A stretch of DNA of 64,000 nucleotides. Origin: Acidithiobacillus sp. YTS05 (GTDB lineage: Bacteria > Pseudomonadota > Gammaproteobacteria > Acidithiobacillales > Acidithiobacillaceae). The stretch is taken from contig NZ_CP094359.1 of assembly GCF_024396695.1 (NCBI RefSeq), positions 2,410,001-2,474,000 of the forward strand, read 5' to 3'. Shown piece by piece: positions 50,601 through 60,850 of this stretch. The notes under the pieces are model-generated. The model saw only the letters and a program-made list of their open reading frames with translations, had not been told where the DNA came from and did no database searches. A program made the translations under genes and the position numbers. Every line of letters begins with the position of its first letter. Position 1 is the stretch's first letter.

Positions 50601-53600
50601 CTAGGGCGCGGGCTCGTCTCCATTGCCAGGAATCTCTCGCTGACGCTCGGCAAGGATTTGGCTCTGGAGGTCGCGCAGCGCCTCCTCCACGTCCTGCCAG
50701 TAGCGATTGTGCGGAGAATCGGCTCCGCCCGCCAAAGCGCGGGAGAGCATCGACTGATACCGGCGATAGGCGATGTGCAGAGGTTCTCCTGGCGTGTAGC
50801 CTAAGCGAGACAAGGCGGCATCATAGGGACCATCGCGGCGTAAGGCGCTCTCCAGAACGAACAATTGTCGCCCCAGCGGCTGCAGGGTCTTTTTGATCAC
50901 TGCGTGAATACTTAGAATCCCCGCAAATAATCCGAACAATGTGGCCGGTCTTACACCGTCCAGGCGCAGAGGGGCTTCCAGAAAACGGCGCAGATCCTTG
51001 AAGGGAAGAGGCCGACTGATGCCATAGCCCTGCAACTTAGCGACCCCGAGCGTCAGAAGCACATCGAGGATTTCAGCAGTTTCGACACCTTCGACCACCA
51101 GCTCCACGCCGATTTCCTCCGCGAGATCCTGCAGGACCCGGATGAAGTGCAGATCCTCCGGGTGATCTGGCAAAGCGCGCACAAAATGTTGATCTACCTT
51201 GATTTTGTCAATTGGTAGATCGCGCAGGCGCTGCAGTGAGGCATAAGCGGTACCCACATCATCGAGAGCCAGATGGATGCCCATGCCACGAATCTCAGCC
51301 ATCACCTCTGCCGCCACGGGCTGATCGAGGAAATCTCCACCTTCCAGAATCTCCATGGTGATGCGTTCCGGCGACACAGGGCTTGCCGCCAGGACACCGC
51401 GCAGGCAAGGCAGGCAGTAACGCGTGAATGATTGTGCCGGGATATTGAAGGAAAGCCCCAGGAGCCAGCCCTCCTTCTCCAGGGCGCTGATGTCCTGCAG
51501 AGCGGCTGTGAGCAGTTGCCAGCTCAGGTTTTGGATCTCCTCTAGTTTGAGATGGGGAAGAAATTCTGCCGGGGTCAGGACACGGCCATCCACATCCCGC
51601 AGACGGGCAAGAGCCTCCACTCCCCGGACACCACCATCAAAACCGTCGATGATCGGCTGATACCAGACCTCCAGGGCGTTTTCGGCCAGTAGACGTTGCG
51701 CGAGGGTGCGTGCCTTGGTTTCCAGTTCCTGCCCAGCAATGGCCCAACTGTGCAAACGATCGGCCTTGTGTGCCTTGGCCAAGCTCAATGCCTGCCGCGC
51801 CTGGCGCAGGAGACTATCGAGGTAATGTTCCTCATCACCGGCGAGCATTGCCACACCTATGCTGGCTGCCAACTGCAGCTTGCCGTCAGGCAGCGCAAAA
51901 TCGATGCCGAGCGCCGCTTCCACATCGTCGAGCTTCTGCCGCAGACCCCGCACACCACCCACGACAGAAAACAGCAGGATGAATTCATCACCCCCAAGAC
52001 GCGCCACCAGATCGCCCAGCCCCAAAACACTCTCCAGACGTTCCCGTACGAGCGCCAGGATTTGGTCTCCAGTCTGGCGTTGGAAGCGCTCGTTGATTTG
52101 ATGGAAATCATCGATGTCCAGCACCGCCAGGGCCGCCCCCTCCCCACTCTCTACGACCTGAAAGTGAAACCTGGTATAGGCTTGTTCCAGCCGCGAGCGA
52201 TTCGCGGCACCGGTAAGGGGATCGAAGTCCGCCAGAAGATCCAGCATTCCCTGGGCTTGTTCCAGCGCATCCCGGCGCTGCCAGAGGCTCAAAATCAGGC
52301 CGAAGCTTTCCGCAACCTGCTGCAAGAATGGTTCGACAGCATTCGTCGTCTGGTTTTGCTCTCGCAGTAAACAGAGCAACACGCCCCAGGCTTGGGAACG
52401 ACCCTCCAGGAATATGGGCTGGGCGATTGCGCAACACAGATCTTCTCTCGCCAACGACTCTTTCAACGAGGCGAGCAGTACACAGTCCTGTATGCGGTCG
52501 ATGCGCTGTACATTGCCACGATGCAGCGCCCGGCCCACCAACGTCTGGGGTACTTCTCCAGCCGTCCCCACGGGCAGGGAGAGATCTTTCAAGGCAACAA
52601 ACTGGCGATCGGTACTCGCCATGGCCAGCAAGTTCACGATGGATTCTTTGCTATCGGCCTGCAGGAGAAAACAACTGTGAATGCTAGTTTCCTGGACTAC
52701 CGCATCGCAGATCGCAGGGTAGAGATCGAGTAGATTCTTCACCCGCAATAAACGATGATGAATGACGAGCGCCGCCGATTGGAATTGCCGCAAGCCAAGC
52801 AAGGAATCCGCATTTTTGATCGCTGTGCGATAAAAAATCCAAAGGAGGATCATCAGCGCAACAAACGGCAGACTAAGCTGCAACCATTGCGCAAAAGAAA
52901 GGGTATCCAGCCAACCGCTGCCGCGCCAGCGCATCTCCAGATCCCAGGGTAGGTCCAGTATGGGAGCCCGTACCCGCTGCAGATCGGAGATATTCTGCCG
53001 GTCGGGCGGCCCCCAGTGACCATCGGCATCGAGTTCCGCGATGGGTTGACCAAAGTGCTCTACCAAGACCACCACTCCCGGTTGAGGCACCTCACTTAGC
53101 AAATCCCGCATGGCAATCGGTTGGCCCAGAAAACCTGCCGGTTTTCCCCGTGCATCGTAGAGAGGGATACGTGTGGGAACGATCCACAACCCATACCTCG
53201 GCGCATAGAGGGGTTCGGCAACGAGCCAGTCGGGTTCGTCACTGGCAGTAAAAAACGCGCTCTCCGGGACCATGGCATGTGGACTTTGTGCGCGATTGGT
53301 CGACCAAACAATGGTATTTCCACTGCCATCCTGGATATTGATCGCCAGAGAATTACGGTGGTTCTTCTGGTAACTCTCCAGAGCCTTTCGGCTCTCGAGA
53401 TCCGGATAGGGCGACTGCCCCGCATCAAAATGCAAGGTTTCCCGCAAAAACAGCAGATCATGAAAATGGCCATCCAGACGTCGCCGTATCTGCTGTACCA
53501 TGGTATTGAGCTGATGCGCTTTGAGATGGAAGAAGTTTTCCTGCTGACGCTCTATTTCTGTGCGGGCCTGCCAAACATACAGCAGGAAAAATATGATGGC

Positions 53601-53705
53601 GATACCCCCAAAAAACCCACGGATACTGCGCCGTAGTCGCCGGCGTCGTCGATTAAAGTCGTGCTGACCTTGCGCGGCGAGCATGGCGAAGTCAGACTTG
53701 GGCAT
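50601..53705 (-). CDS. Membrane GGDEF-EAL c-di-GMP enzyme with periplasmic sensor and GAF domain
   Basis: 1034 residues. A basic N-terminus leads to a membrane helix near 28-46, a periplasmic dCache-like sensor (about 47-275), a second helix near 282-300, a GAF-like domain (about 315-470), GGDEF (about 490-640) and EAL (about 665-910). GGDEF reads RLGGDEF but its I-site Arg is missing (GLGD). EAL residues are complete: EALARL, SFNIP, ALDDVGTAY, KIKVD, VEGVET and LQGYGISRP, so both cyclase and phosphodiesterase activities are possible. A C-terminal helical tail (about 110 residues) follows. Overlaps the previous gene by 14 bases. Confidence 0.9.
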   Translation of the reverse strand: MPKSDFAMLAAQGQHDFNRRRRRLRRSIRGFFGGIAIIFFLLYVWQARTEIERQQENFFHLKAHQLNTMVQQIRRRLDGHFHDLLFLRETLHFDAGQSPYPDLESRKALESYQKNHRNSLAINIQDGSGNTIVWSTNRAQSPHAMVPESAFFTASDEPDWLVAEPLYAPRYGLWIVPTRIPLYDARGKPAGFLGQPIAMRDLLSEVPQPGVVVLVEHFGQPIAELDADGHWGPPDRQNISDLQRVRAPILDLPWDLEMRWRGSGWLDTLSFAQWLQLSLPFVALMILLWIFYRTAIKNADSLLGLRQFQSAALVIHHRLLRVKNLLDLYPAICDAVVQETSIHSCFLLQADSKESIVNLLAMASTDRQFVALKDLSLPVGTAGEVPQTLVGRALHRGNVQRIDRIQDCVLLASLKESLAREDLCCAIAQPIFLEGRSQAWGVLLCLLREQNQTTNAVEPFLQQVAESFGLILSLWQRRDALEQAQGMLDLLADFDPLTGAANRSRLEQAYTRFHFQVVESGEGAALAVLDIDDFHQINERFQRQTGDQILALVRERLESVLGLGDLVARLGGDEFILLFSVVGGVRGLRQKLDDVEAALGIDFALPDGKLQLAASIGVAMLAGDEEHYLDSLLRQARQALSLAKAHKADRLHSWAIAGQELETKARTLAQRLLAENALEVWYQPIIDGFDGGVRGVEALARLRDVDGRVLTPAEFLPHLKLEEIQNLSWQLLTAALQDISALEKEGWLLGLSFNIPAQSFTRYCLPCLRGVLAASPVSPERITMEILEGGDFLDQPVAAEVMAEIRGMGIHLALDDVGTAYASLQRLRDLPIDKIKVDQHFVRALPDHPEDLHFIRVLQDLAEEIGVELVVEGVETAEILDVLLTLGVAKLQGYGISRPLPFKDLRRFLEAPLRLDGVRPATLFGLFAGILSIHAVIKKTLQPLGRQLFVLESALRRDGPYDAALSRLGYTPGEPLHIAYRRYQSMLSRALAGGADSPHNRYWQDVEEALRDLQSQILAERQREIPGNGDEPAP

Positions 53706-56700
53706 AGCGATTGCGTTGCGGCAAACGCGGGCTGTGGATAATTCGTTCTATGCTACGCAATACTTGGTCACCGGCACTCTGGAGGGTAGAGATATCGCCA
53801 GCCGAACCCCTTGCCAGGGCCGTGGTAATGCGTTCGAGTTGTCGATGATATTCCACGTGGGCCTGCAGTACCTCTTCCCTGCCGACAAACGGAAAAGCAG
53901 ACAGGCGAGCGTGGATGGGACATTGGCTTCCGGACCAGGGCGCCAAGCGTAAAAACCAGGCCGGATTCAAGCTCACCAGGGCGAAGATGGTCTTCTGATA
54001 GTCGATAATCTCGGCGTAGAGCTGCAACAAATCATAATCCGTTGTCGCAGACCGCGGGCGCACGCCTGAACGCTCTCGCAACCAAGCAGGAATAGCCTCG
54101 GCAAACATGGGGCGAGCAATGGCAAAGCCCTGCAGCAGAGGCACCTGCATCAGGCGCAAGACGTTGCGAATGGTCTGGTTTTCCACCCCTTCCACGATGA
54201 CTTCCAGCCCCTGCGATTGCCCCAGGTCGAGCAGGGCGCGCAGAAAGTGCAGATCGTTTGGATTCTCGCTCAGGTGCAGCACAAAGGCCTGGTCGATCTT
54301 GATCTTGTCTACCGGTAGCTCTTTCAGATAGAGAAGGGAGGCATAGCCTGTTCCGACATCATCCAGGCCAACACGGTATCCAAGCGACTGCAGACTGCGA
54401 ATCGACTGCGCGGTGAAGTCGAGCAACAACAACTCTTCACTCTCGAGTATTTCCAGCACCAGATGTCTGGCCGGGACGGCGCAATCCGCGAGCAGTTCCT
54501 GCAGCCTTTGCAGGCCGCGCTCACTTGCCAGAAAACCCGGGGGGATATTCAGTGCGATCCACAGATGGATTCCTTGGCCTTGCCACTCTTCCCAGTCCTT
54601 GCTGAGCTGAGCAAGGACCAATTTGGTGAGAGTCCATTGATCCTCTGGAGACAGGAAGGGCAGGAAATCTCCCGGCGATATCGCCCTCTCTGCGCCGGCA
54701 AGTCGTGCCAGGGCCTCAACACCGACAATCCGATCTTGCAGCTGATCCAGAATTGGCTGGTACTGCAGAAGTAGCTGGCCATCCCGCAACAACGCCTGAA
54801 TCTGGCGCCGCTCGTTCGCTTTGTCATCGGCGAAGAAAGACCAGAAGAAATCCCGTATCTTTTTGTTTTCTTTGGCTTCGTACAGGGCGTGATCGGCCTG
54901 GCGCAGGAGTAGGTCGGCATCTCCGGGGGTCACATCCGGCTGCGGGTAAAACGTGATCCCAGCGCTCAGACGAACATAGATCGTCGGCAGATCGGAGAGA
55001 AAATAGGGCTGTGCCAAGGTTTCGCCAATCTTCTCTAAAATGGAATGGATTTGCTCGCGGCTTTGCAAGCTGTCCCAAACCAGAACGAACTCATCCCCCC
55101 CGAGTCGGGCCAGATGATCGCTCTGCCGTAAGGAAGAATGAAGGCGATTGGCGACCTCTTGCAACAAGAGATCCCCGGCTGCGTGACCGTACTGATCGTT
55201 CACCGGTTTGAAGTCGTCGAGGTCCAGTACCGCCAAGGCGAGCAAACCGTCATTACGCCGTGCACGGGCCATGGCCGGCTGTAGAAATTCGGTAAGCCCG
55301 CGTCGATTCGCCAGACCCGTGAGGGCATCATGACGCGCGAGATGGCTCTGCCGTTGCCGTTCTTCCGACAACTGTCCCTTCAGATGAATTTCATCCAAAG
55401 CATGTCCAACCAGCAATGCCACGCGCTGCAACACCTCGATGATCTCCTCGTTGAACAAGTGCGCTCGATCGCTGATGACGTTCAGCATCGCCCAGCGTTC
55501 TTCGCGATGATAGATAGGCAAAGTAGCGACGGAATGCCAATGATTCTCTCGGGCTTGAGCAAACCAGGCAGCATTTTCCCCCAACGCGCCCAAATAATCC
55601 TGGACCGCCAGGAATCTGTCCTCACGCCAGGCACGCGAGGTAAAAGATTGCCCGTCCGGCACATCGTCCGGGTGGATCGTCCAACGCCGCTGCAGAATCC
55701 ACTCGACATTGTGTCCAGCCAAGGCCAGCGCCTGAAACACGCCTGCGGCATCTGGACGTATGATGAAGGCCGCATTGAACAAGGTACTCCGGATCAGCTC
55801 ATCGCAGATGGCACGAAGCATCTGCGGTGCCTCGCGAGCACGCAGGGCAATGTCACCGCTCACCAGCATAGTCTTCTGGAGCGTTCGAATATCCTCCAGC
55901 TCCCGCGCCACCTGACGCTGGCGGAGAAAAGCCGCAAGGTCGGCGCTCAAGCGTTCCAACAGCTCATTGATTTCCGCCGGGAAGGCGGTATCGACGTAGC
56001 GATAGAGGGCCAGCACGCCGGCGCTACCATCGGGCCAGGTGAAAGGCGAATAGATACCACCCCCCATGCGGTATTGCTGAATCAGGTCTGCCCACGGCGC
56101 AAAGAGCGGATCGTCGCTGGAAAACAGCATGGTGCGCTGGCTTTCGATAGCCCGTCCGGCAGGGGATTGCGGCACTCCCGCACGGGCATGGCAAGGCAGC
56201 ACCACCCGTGCCAAGGGTGCGGCGAGAGGCCCGGCCGCTGCCGTCAACTCGATGCGGTTCTCGTCTTCCTGAACATGCCCGATCCATACGGCAGCAAGTG
56301 GCATTCGGGAGGCCAGGATAGCGCAGAACTGTTCCAGTATCTGCGGTAACCCCGGCACTGCCGGAGCGGAGAACAAGCGGTTGATCTCGGTAACCGATTG
56401 CAGAAAGGCATCGCGCACCTGTAGCTCGCGATTGCGCTGCCGCAAGTCCTGGGAGTTCACGAAGACCCGCCGCTCCAGATCGCGATTCAAGCGCTCCAAG
56501 GCCACACGGGCCGCGCTCCGTTCTGCAATCATAGCCCCGGCGAGCAATCCTATCACCTCAAGAACCAGGCCAATGATCAGGGCCAACCCTTCTGGCAGAA
56601 TCAGTTGGTTATGTTCATACGGACCAAATCCTCGGCTGGTCCCCAGCAAGGCCAGCAGAAAACTCAGAAACGCCAACGGGTAAACCAACTGCACCGGGTA

Positions 56701-57531
56701 TTGGGATAACATCCAGATGAACGGCAGGACCAGGAACACCACGCCTGCCTCCGGCAGACTATTGGCGGAAAAATGCTGAAAAAAGAGCGCAACCGCAATG
56801 GCCAGCGTCGGCAGGGCAAGCAACAGAAAACTACGCGGAAAGCGCCATGGCACCTGGCTGTGCCCGTGCAATACCACCAACGCTACCCCAACGATATTCA
56901 GAAAGGTTGCCGTTTGGGCGAGGGTCCAGTAAATAAGCATGTGCCACGAGGACAACCCAGCCACAAGGGTCAGAAGTTTGCTGCCGGCAAGCAACCAGGC
57001 GGCGCCGAGGAAAGCAGGGACCAGGCAGAAGAGCAGTAGAAAGCTGAGCGCCTGGCGAACATTGCCGAAACCCCGCCAATCGGGGCTGGCGCGATATAGC
57101 AGCCAGCGCCCCAGCCACGGGGCCAGGATACCGCCCAGGTCGGCCCATAGGGCAATGGGCATGGGATAATGCAAAGAGATCAAATTGAGGCAAATGCGCG
57201 CCAGCAGCAGCCCGGGAATCACCCGCGGTCCCCAGGCCAGAATGCCGTAGGCGATCACCCCCTCGGCGGGCCATATGGGCCAGTATTGGCTTGACAAGAC
57301 GTCGTGAAAAAGCAAGCCGGCAAACGCTCCCGCCAGAACGGTTGCCAAAAACAGCCAGACGTTTATCCACCACAGTCGCCGCGCGGAGATCGAAGAATCC
57401 GCGACCGGTAGGCGAATTTCCGTGAGCAAAGCTGCATCGGAGTCCGCCTTCAAGGCGAGAGTTCCTGCAGTCCGCTGGATAGAAGCCTCAACCTCCGGGG
57501 GCATCGCGGCGCTCTGCCCGAATGGCATCAT
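53692..57531 (-). CDS. MASE1-GAF-GAF-GGDEF-EAL c-di-GMP enzyme
   Basis: 1279 residues. The N-terminal MASE1-type membrane sensor has about eight helices (about 50-335; QYWPIWPAEGVIAYGIL and LPEGLALIIGLVLEVIG). A coiled-coil joins it to two GAF-like domains (about 380-550 and 565-715). GGDEF (about 735-890) has RLGGDEF and an intact I-site (RQSD). EAL (about 910-1160) has EALARL, LNIPP, LDDVGTGYASL, KIKIDQ, VEGVEN and LQGFAIARP, all catalytic residues present. A helical C-terminal tail has SQCPIHARL. ATG 57531 and ATG 57504 are both possible; the gene overlaps the EAL gene by up to 44 bases. Confidence 0.9.
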   Translation of the reverse strand: MMPFGQSAAMPPEVEASIQRTAGTLALKADSDAALLTEIRLPVADSSISARRLWWINVWLFLATVLAGAFAGLLFHDVLSSQYWPIWPAEGVIAYGILAWGPRVIPGLLLARICLNLISLHYPMPIALWADLGGILAPWLGRWLLYRASPDWRGFGNVRQALSFLLLFCLVPAFLGAAWLLAGSKLLTLVAGLSSWHMLIYWTLAQTATFLNIVGVALVVLHGHSQVPWRFPRSFLLLALPTLAIAVALFFQHFSANSLPEAGVVFLVLPFIWMLSQYPVQLVYPLAFLSFLLALLGTSRGFGPYEHNQLILPEGLALIIGLVLEVIGLLAGAMIAERSAARVALERLNRDLERRVFVNSQDLRQRNRELQVRDAFLQSVTEINRLFSAPAVPGLPQILEQFCAILASRMPLAAVWIGHVQEDENRIELTAAAGPLAAPLARVVLPCHARAGVPQSPAGRAIESQRTMLFSSDDPLFAPWADLIQQYRMGGGIYSPFTWPDGSAGVLALYRYVDTAFPAEINELLERLSADLAAFLRQRQVARELEDIRTLQKTMLVSGDIALRAREAPQMLRAICDELIRSTLFNAAFIIRPDAAGVFQALALAGHNVEWILQRRWTIHPDDVPDGQSFTSRAWREDRFLAVQDYLGALGENAAWFAQARENHWHSVATLPIYHREERWAMLNVISDRAHLFNEEIIEVLQRVALLVGHALDEIHLKGQLSEERQRQSHLARHDALTGLANRRGLTEFLQPAMARARRNDGLLALAVLDLDDFKPVNDQYGHAAGDLLLQEVANRLHSSLRQSDHLARLGGDEFVLVWDSLQSREQIHSILEKIGETLAQPYFLSDLPTIYVRLSAGITFYPQPDVTPGDADLLLRQADHALYEAKENKKIRDFFWSFFADDKANERRQIQALLRDGQLLLQYQPILDQLQDRIVGVEALARLAGAERAISPGDFLPFLSPEDQWTLTKLVLAQLSKDWEEWQGQGIHLWIALNIPPGFLASERGLQRLQELLADCAVPARHLVLEILESEELLLLDFTAQSIRSLQSLGYRVGLDDVGTGYASLLYLKELPVDKIKIDQAFVLHLSENPNDLHFLRALLDLGQSQGLEVIVEGVENQTIRNVLRLMQVPLLQGFAIARPMFAEAIPAWLRERSGVRPRSATTDYDLLQLYAEIIDYQKTIFALVSLNPAWFLRLAPWSGSQCPIHARLSAFPFVGREEVLQAHVEYHRQLERITTALARGSAGDISTLQSAGDQVLRSIERIIHSPRLPQRNRYAQV

Positions 57532-58666
57532 AGAGTATTGCCTGTAGTCGCCCCTCGGTTTCCGATATCTGTTGATGGACCGACATACTGTGCTGACGAT
57601 TCCGGACCCCGTTCAGCAATGCCGCATAGGCATCCAGCACCGGGGCGCTGGCCTGGCACGGATGGGCACGGAGGTAATCCAATAGGGGGCACTCGTCCAG
57701 ATACTTGATCAGGGATGAGACATCGTGGTTGTTTTGCAGGCTGTACATCAGGGGACGGCGGAGTACATGGGCCGCGTAGGCCCCCAAAAGTGAGCCGGGG
57801 GTGGCGCTGTGAGAGGGCCGCGCGTGGTCTCGGGCGAAGGCCACAAACGCCTCGGCCGGCATGGGACGGGAAATGGCATAGCCCTGCACAAGATCCTGCT
57901 GCAGTTGCGCTACCGCATCAAGGATCGTGGCGGTCTCTACTCCCTCGACAATCAGGGTGGCGCCCAACCCGTCGGCCAGAAACTTCATACTTTGCAAAAA
58001 GGCCATGATTTTCGGCTCCCGCTCAAGGTCGCGAACCAGTTCCTGGTCGAGCTTGATTTTCTGGATGGGCAGGTTTTTCAGGCGCAGCAAAGAAGAATAG
58101 GCACTACCAATATCATCCAGGGCAATGTTTGCCCCCGTATCGCGCAGCGCCTGTAAACGACGTACTGCGATATCACCCTGCAAAAAGTCGCCGCTCTCCA
58201 GGAGTTCCAGCGTAATCCGCTGCGGAGTGATCGAGGTGCCGCCAAGCACCCCCAGAAAACAGGGCACGCAGTCCTGATCCTCCATGAAGTCGGGATCTAC
58301 ATTGAAGGACAAGTCGAGAGAGATACCCTTGGCATCCAGCGTTTCCAGCAGGGTGATGCCAGCCAGGAGCATCTGCCGGCTGAGCTCCCGCCGTTGCGCC
58401 AGAGAAAGAGAAGGGAGAAATTGCATGGGCGACAAGATTTCTCCGCTGCTCGCTCGCACGCGCGCCAGCGCCTCGACGCCAACGATACGTTCCTGATACA
58501 CGGAGTAGATCGGCTGAAAATAGGCCAGCACGTCTTCGGGAAATCGCCAGTTGCAGCTCCCCCCCGGAAGCAAAAATACGGCCTCCAGAATCTGATTACT
58601 GCAGGCCTGATTGGATCCCTTGCAAACCGGAGTAACGCCTGAAAAAACACTACAGTCATTAAACAT
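57488..58666 (-). CDS. EAL-domain c-di-GMP phosphodiesterase with Cys-rich head
   Basis: 392 residues. Residues 1-45 hold four Cys (C5, C15, C22, C38), then a soluble EAL domain (about 48-290) with EALARV, SFNVDPD, LELLESG, ALDDIGSAYSSL, KIKLDQ, VEGVET and VQGYAISRP, so it should be active. A C-terminal helical domain follows (GAYAAHVLRRPLMYSL, DECPLLDYLRAHPCQ), resembling the tails of the next two proteins. No membrane segment or GGDEF. First gene of a three-gene overlapping cluster, from ATG 58666 with only a weak ribosome site. Confidence 0.9.
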   Translation of the reverse strand: MFNDCSVFSGVTPVCKGSNQACSNQILEAVFLLPGGSCNWRFPEDVLAYFQPIYSVYQERIVGVEALARVRASSGEILSPMQFLPSLSLAQRRELSRQMLLAGITLLETLDAKGISLDLSFNVDPDFMEDQDCVPCFLGVLGGTSITPQRITLELLESGDFLQGDIAVRRLQALRDTGANIALDDIGSAYSSLLRLKNLPIQKIKLDQELVRDLEREPKIMAFLQSMKFLADGLGATLIVEGVETATILDAVAQLQQDLVQGYAISRPMPAEAFVAFARDHARPSHSATPGSLLGAYAAHVLRRPLMYSLQNNHDVSSLIKYLDECPLLDYLRAHPCQASAPVLDAYAALLNGVRNRQHSMSVHQQISETEGRLQAILYDAIRAERRDAPGG

Positions 58667-58742
58667 TTAGAAGCGCCACTCTTCCCAGTATGATATCAGT
58701 CGCCAGACCCCAGAACGCAGAGCCAGCTCCCCCATACCAATT

Positions 58743-58770
58743 ACTATAGTCGAAAAACGTGATTCAGCAA
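58743..58770 (-). promoter_or_regulatory. Sigma-70 promoter of the c-di-GMP gene cluster
   Basis: On the minus strand TTGCTG (58770-58765), 16 bases, TATAGT (58748-58743), in the 163-base gap after argC. The leader would be about 70 bases. Confidence 0.55.
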
Positions 58771-58829
58771 GCTTACATCACGCTTTTAAAATAGATGGTA
58801 CATGGCGTAACTTTTTTGATAATTTACGG

Positions 58830-59864
58830 CTATGGTAAGAGCGGGATTTGCGCTAATCCCAGGTTTTCTGGCCAGGCAAAGAGTACATTCAGGTTTTGCA
58901 CCGCCTGCCCGGCGGCACCCTTCACCAAATTATCGATAGCCGAGAGGACCACCACTTGCCCCGGGCGTGGCTGGTGCAGGGCAATGCGGCAAACATTGGC
59001 GCCGCGCACCGTCCGGGTACTGGGATGCTCGCCGAAGGGCAGCACGTCGACAAAGGGTTCTTGCGCATAACGCTGCGCAAAGAGGTCCTGCAATGCTTCG
59101 TTGCTCATCGGCTTGTGCAACCGGCCATAGAGGGTCGCGTGAATACCGCGGATCATCGGCATCAGATGCGGCGTGAACTGGACTTGGATATCTGCGCCCG
59201 CGATCCGGCTCAGAGTCTCCTCGATTTCGGGACGGTGGCGGTGCCCACTCACGCCATAAGCAGTTACGCTATCGGCGCTTTCCGGCAAGATCAGGCCCAG
59301 ACGGGCCGTGCGGCCAGCGCCACTCACCCCGGACTTGCAATCGGCAATCAAGCCGCCTGCTTCCAGCAGGCCCGCCTCCAGCAGCGGGGCAAAGCCCAAG
59401 GTAACCGCCGTCGGGTAGCAGCCAGGATTGGCGACCAGGCGACTACCGCGGATTTCGTCGCGAAAGAGCTCTGGCAAGCCGTAACTGGCCTGCGGCAGAA
59501 GCGCGGGACTGGAGTGCTCCTGATGGTACCACTCCGCAAAGAGTGCAGCATCGGAAAGACGGAAATCGGCGCTAAGGTCGATCAGTCTGACCCCCGCTGC
59601 CAGAAGCTCAGGCGCCATTTCCATGGCCACACCATGGGGAGTGGCAAAGAATATCACATCCAGACCCTGGAGATCCTTGCCGGAAACCGCGGAAAATTTT
59701 AGATCGGTATGCCCACGCAAACTGGGGAACAGACCATCGACCCGCTGCCCTGCTTCGCCTCGGGAGGTAATAACAGCGACTTCGACTTCCGGATGCGGCA
59801 ACAGTAAGCGCAGGAGCTCGACGCCCGTGTACCCGGTACCACCTACTATACCGACGCGAATCAT
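58830..59864 (-). CDS. argC: N-acetyl-gamma-glutamyl-phosphate reductase
   Basis: 344 residues. NADPH-dependent reductase of arginine synthesis. The Rossmann motif [18 protein letters not shown] opens it, [10 protein letters not shown] binds phosphate, the catalytic Cys is in [11 protein letters not shown], and SGVSGAGR and [15 protein letters not shown] complete the active site. ATG 59864 is followed at once by the Rossmann fold. It lies 63 bases after rpsI, separated by a terminator. Confidence 0.97.
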   Translation of the reverse strand: MIRVGIVGGTGYTGVELLRLLLPHPEVEVAVITSRGEAGQRVDGLFPSLRGHTDLKFSAVSGKDLQGLDVIFFATPHGVAMEMAPELLAAGVRLIDLSADFRLSDAALFAEWYHQEHSSPALLPQASYGLPELFRDEIRGSRLVANPGCYPTAVTLGFAPLLEAGLLEAGGLIADCKSGVSGAGRTARLGLILPESADSVTAYGVSGHRHRPEIEETLSRIAGADIQVQFTPHLMPMIRGIHATLYGRLHKPMSNEALQDLFAQRYAQEPFVDVLPFGEHPSTRTVRGANVCRIALHQPRPGQVVVLSAIDNLVKGAAGQAVQNLNVLFAWPENLGLAQIPLLP

Positions 59865-59887
59865 GATGTCGTCCCCCGAACAAATAG

Positions 59888-59908
59888 AAAAGCCGCCCGA
59901 AGGCGGCT
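59888..59908 (-). terminator. Rho-independent terminator after rpsI
   Basis: On the minus strand AGCCGCC-TTCG-GGCGGCT, a very stable UUCG tetraloop hairpin, then TTTCTATTT. Confidence 0.85.
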
Positions 59909-59927
59909 GGACCGAGCGCGATATCCC

Positions 59928-60314
59928 TCAGCGCTTGGAGAACTGGTGGCTGCGCCGCGCCTTGTGCTTGCCAACCTTCTTACGCTCCACCTCGCGTGCG
60001 TCACGGGTCACGAAACCCGCACTACGCAGAGGACGCCGCAGGGTCTCATCGTAAGCCATCAGGGCACGGGTGATGCCATGACGAATCGCACCCGCCTGAC
60101 CACTGGCGCCACCGCCGCTGACGTTGACAAGGATATCGAACTGGCTGCCGTTACCGGTCAACTCCAGGGGCTGCAGCACGATCATGCGCGAGGTTTCGCG
60201 ACCAAAATACTCTTCCAGACTGCGCTTGTTGATGCTGATCTTACCACTGCCGCGCCGCAGGTAGACACGCGCGGTAGCACTCTTGCGACGACCGGTACCG
60301 TAATACTGTTCCAT
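59928..60314 (-). CDS. rpsI: Ribosomal protein S9 (uS9)
   Basis: 128 residues. [21 protein letters not shown] at the start and the basic C-terminus [14 protein letters not shown], which reaches the P-site tRNA in the 30S subunit, are diagnostic. It follows rplM by 12 bases, the universal rplM-rpsI pair. Confidence 0.98.
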   Translation of the reverse strand: MEQYYGTGRRKSATARVYLRRGSGKISINKRSLEEYFGRETSRMIVLQPLELTGNGSQFDILVNVSGGGASGQAGAIRHGITRALMAYDETLRRPLRSAGFVTRDAREVERKKVGKHKARRSHQFSKR

Positions 60315-60326
60315 ACGAAATCCGCC

Positions 60327-60755
60327 TTAGAATTGCAGGGGTTGGGGCTGCTGCGCCGCGTGCGGGTGCTGCGCGCCGGTGTAGACCTTGAGTTTACGAT
60401 ACATCGCTCGCCCCAAGGGATTCTTGGGAAGCATGCCCTTGACGGCGATCTCGATGACTCGCTCTGGGTGCGTCTCCATCATTTTCTCAAAAGACGCGCT
60501 CTTCAGGTTGCCGACGTAACCGGTGTGTCGATAATACATCTTATCCTTGGCCTTGTTGCCAGTCACCGCGATTTTGTCGGCATTGATGACGACAATGTAA
60601 TCGCCGATGTCGGCATGTGGAGTGTACTCCGGCTTGTGCTTGCCGCGCAGGCGCTTGGCAATTTCCGCGGAAAGACGGCCAAGGACCTTGTCCGTGGCAT
60701 CGACAACAAACCAATCCCCTTGTACTTCATGAGATTTGGCAGAATAGGTTTTCAT
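60327..60755 (-). CDS. rplM: Ribosomal protein L13 (uL13)
   Basis: 142 residues. [36 protein letters not shown], the [15 protein letters not shown] block and [19 protein letters not shown] identify L13, an early 50S assembly protein. Its promoter is near consensus. Confidence 0.98.
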   Translation of the reverse strand: MKTYSAKSHEVQGDWFVVDATDKVLGRLSAEIAKRLRGKHKPEYTPHADIGDYIVVINADKIAVTGNKAKDKMYYRHTGYVGNLKSASFEKMMETHPERVIEIAVKGMLPKNPLGRAMYRKLKVYTGAQHPHAAQQPQPLQF

Positions 60756-60791
60756 GCAGCACTCCGCTCTACCTGTACGTCAAGGCGCGAG

Positions 60792-60820
60792 AGGATAAAG
60801 TGAAGCACCGCCCCTGTCAA
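60792..60820 (-). promoter_or_regulatory. Sigma-70 promoter of rplM-rpsI
   Basis: On the minus strand TTGACA (60820-60815), 17 bases, TATCCT (60797-60792). The leader is about 30 bases. Confidence 0.75.
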
Positions 60821-60850
60821 TAAAAATCTGCCCACAGCGAGGAAGCGCCC

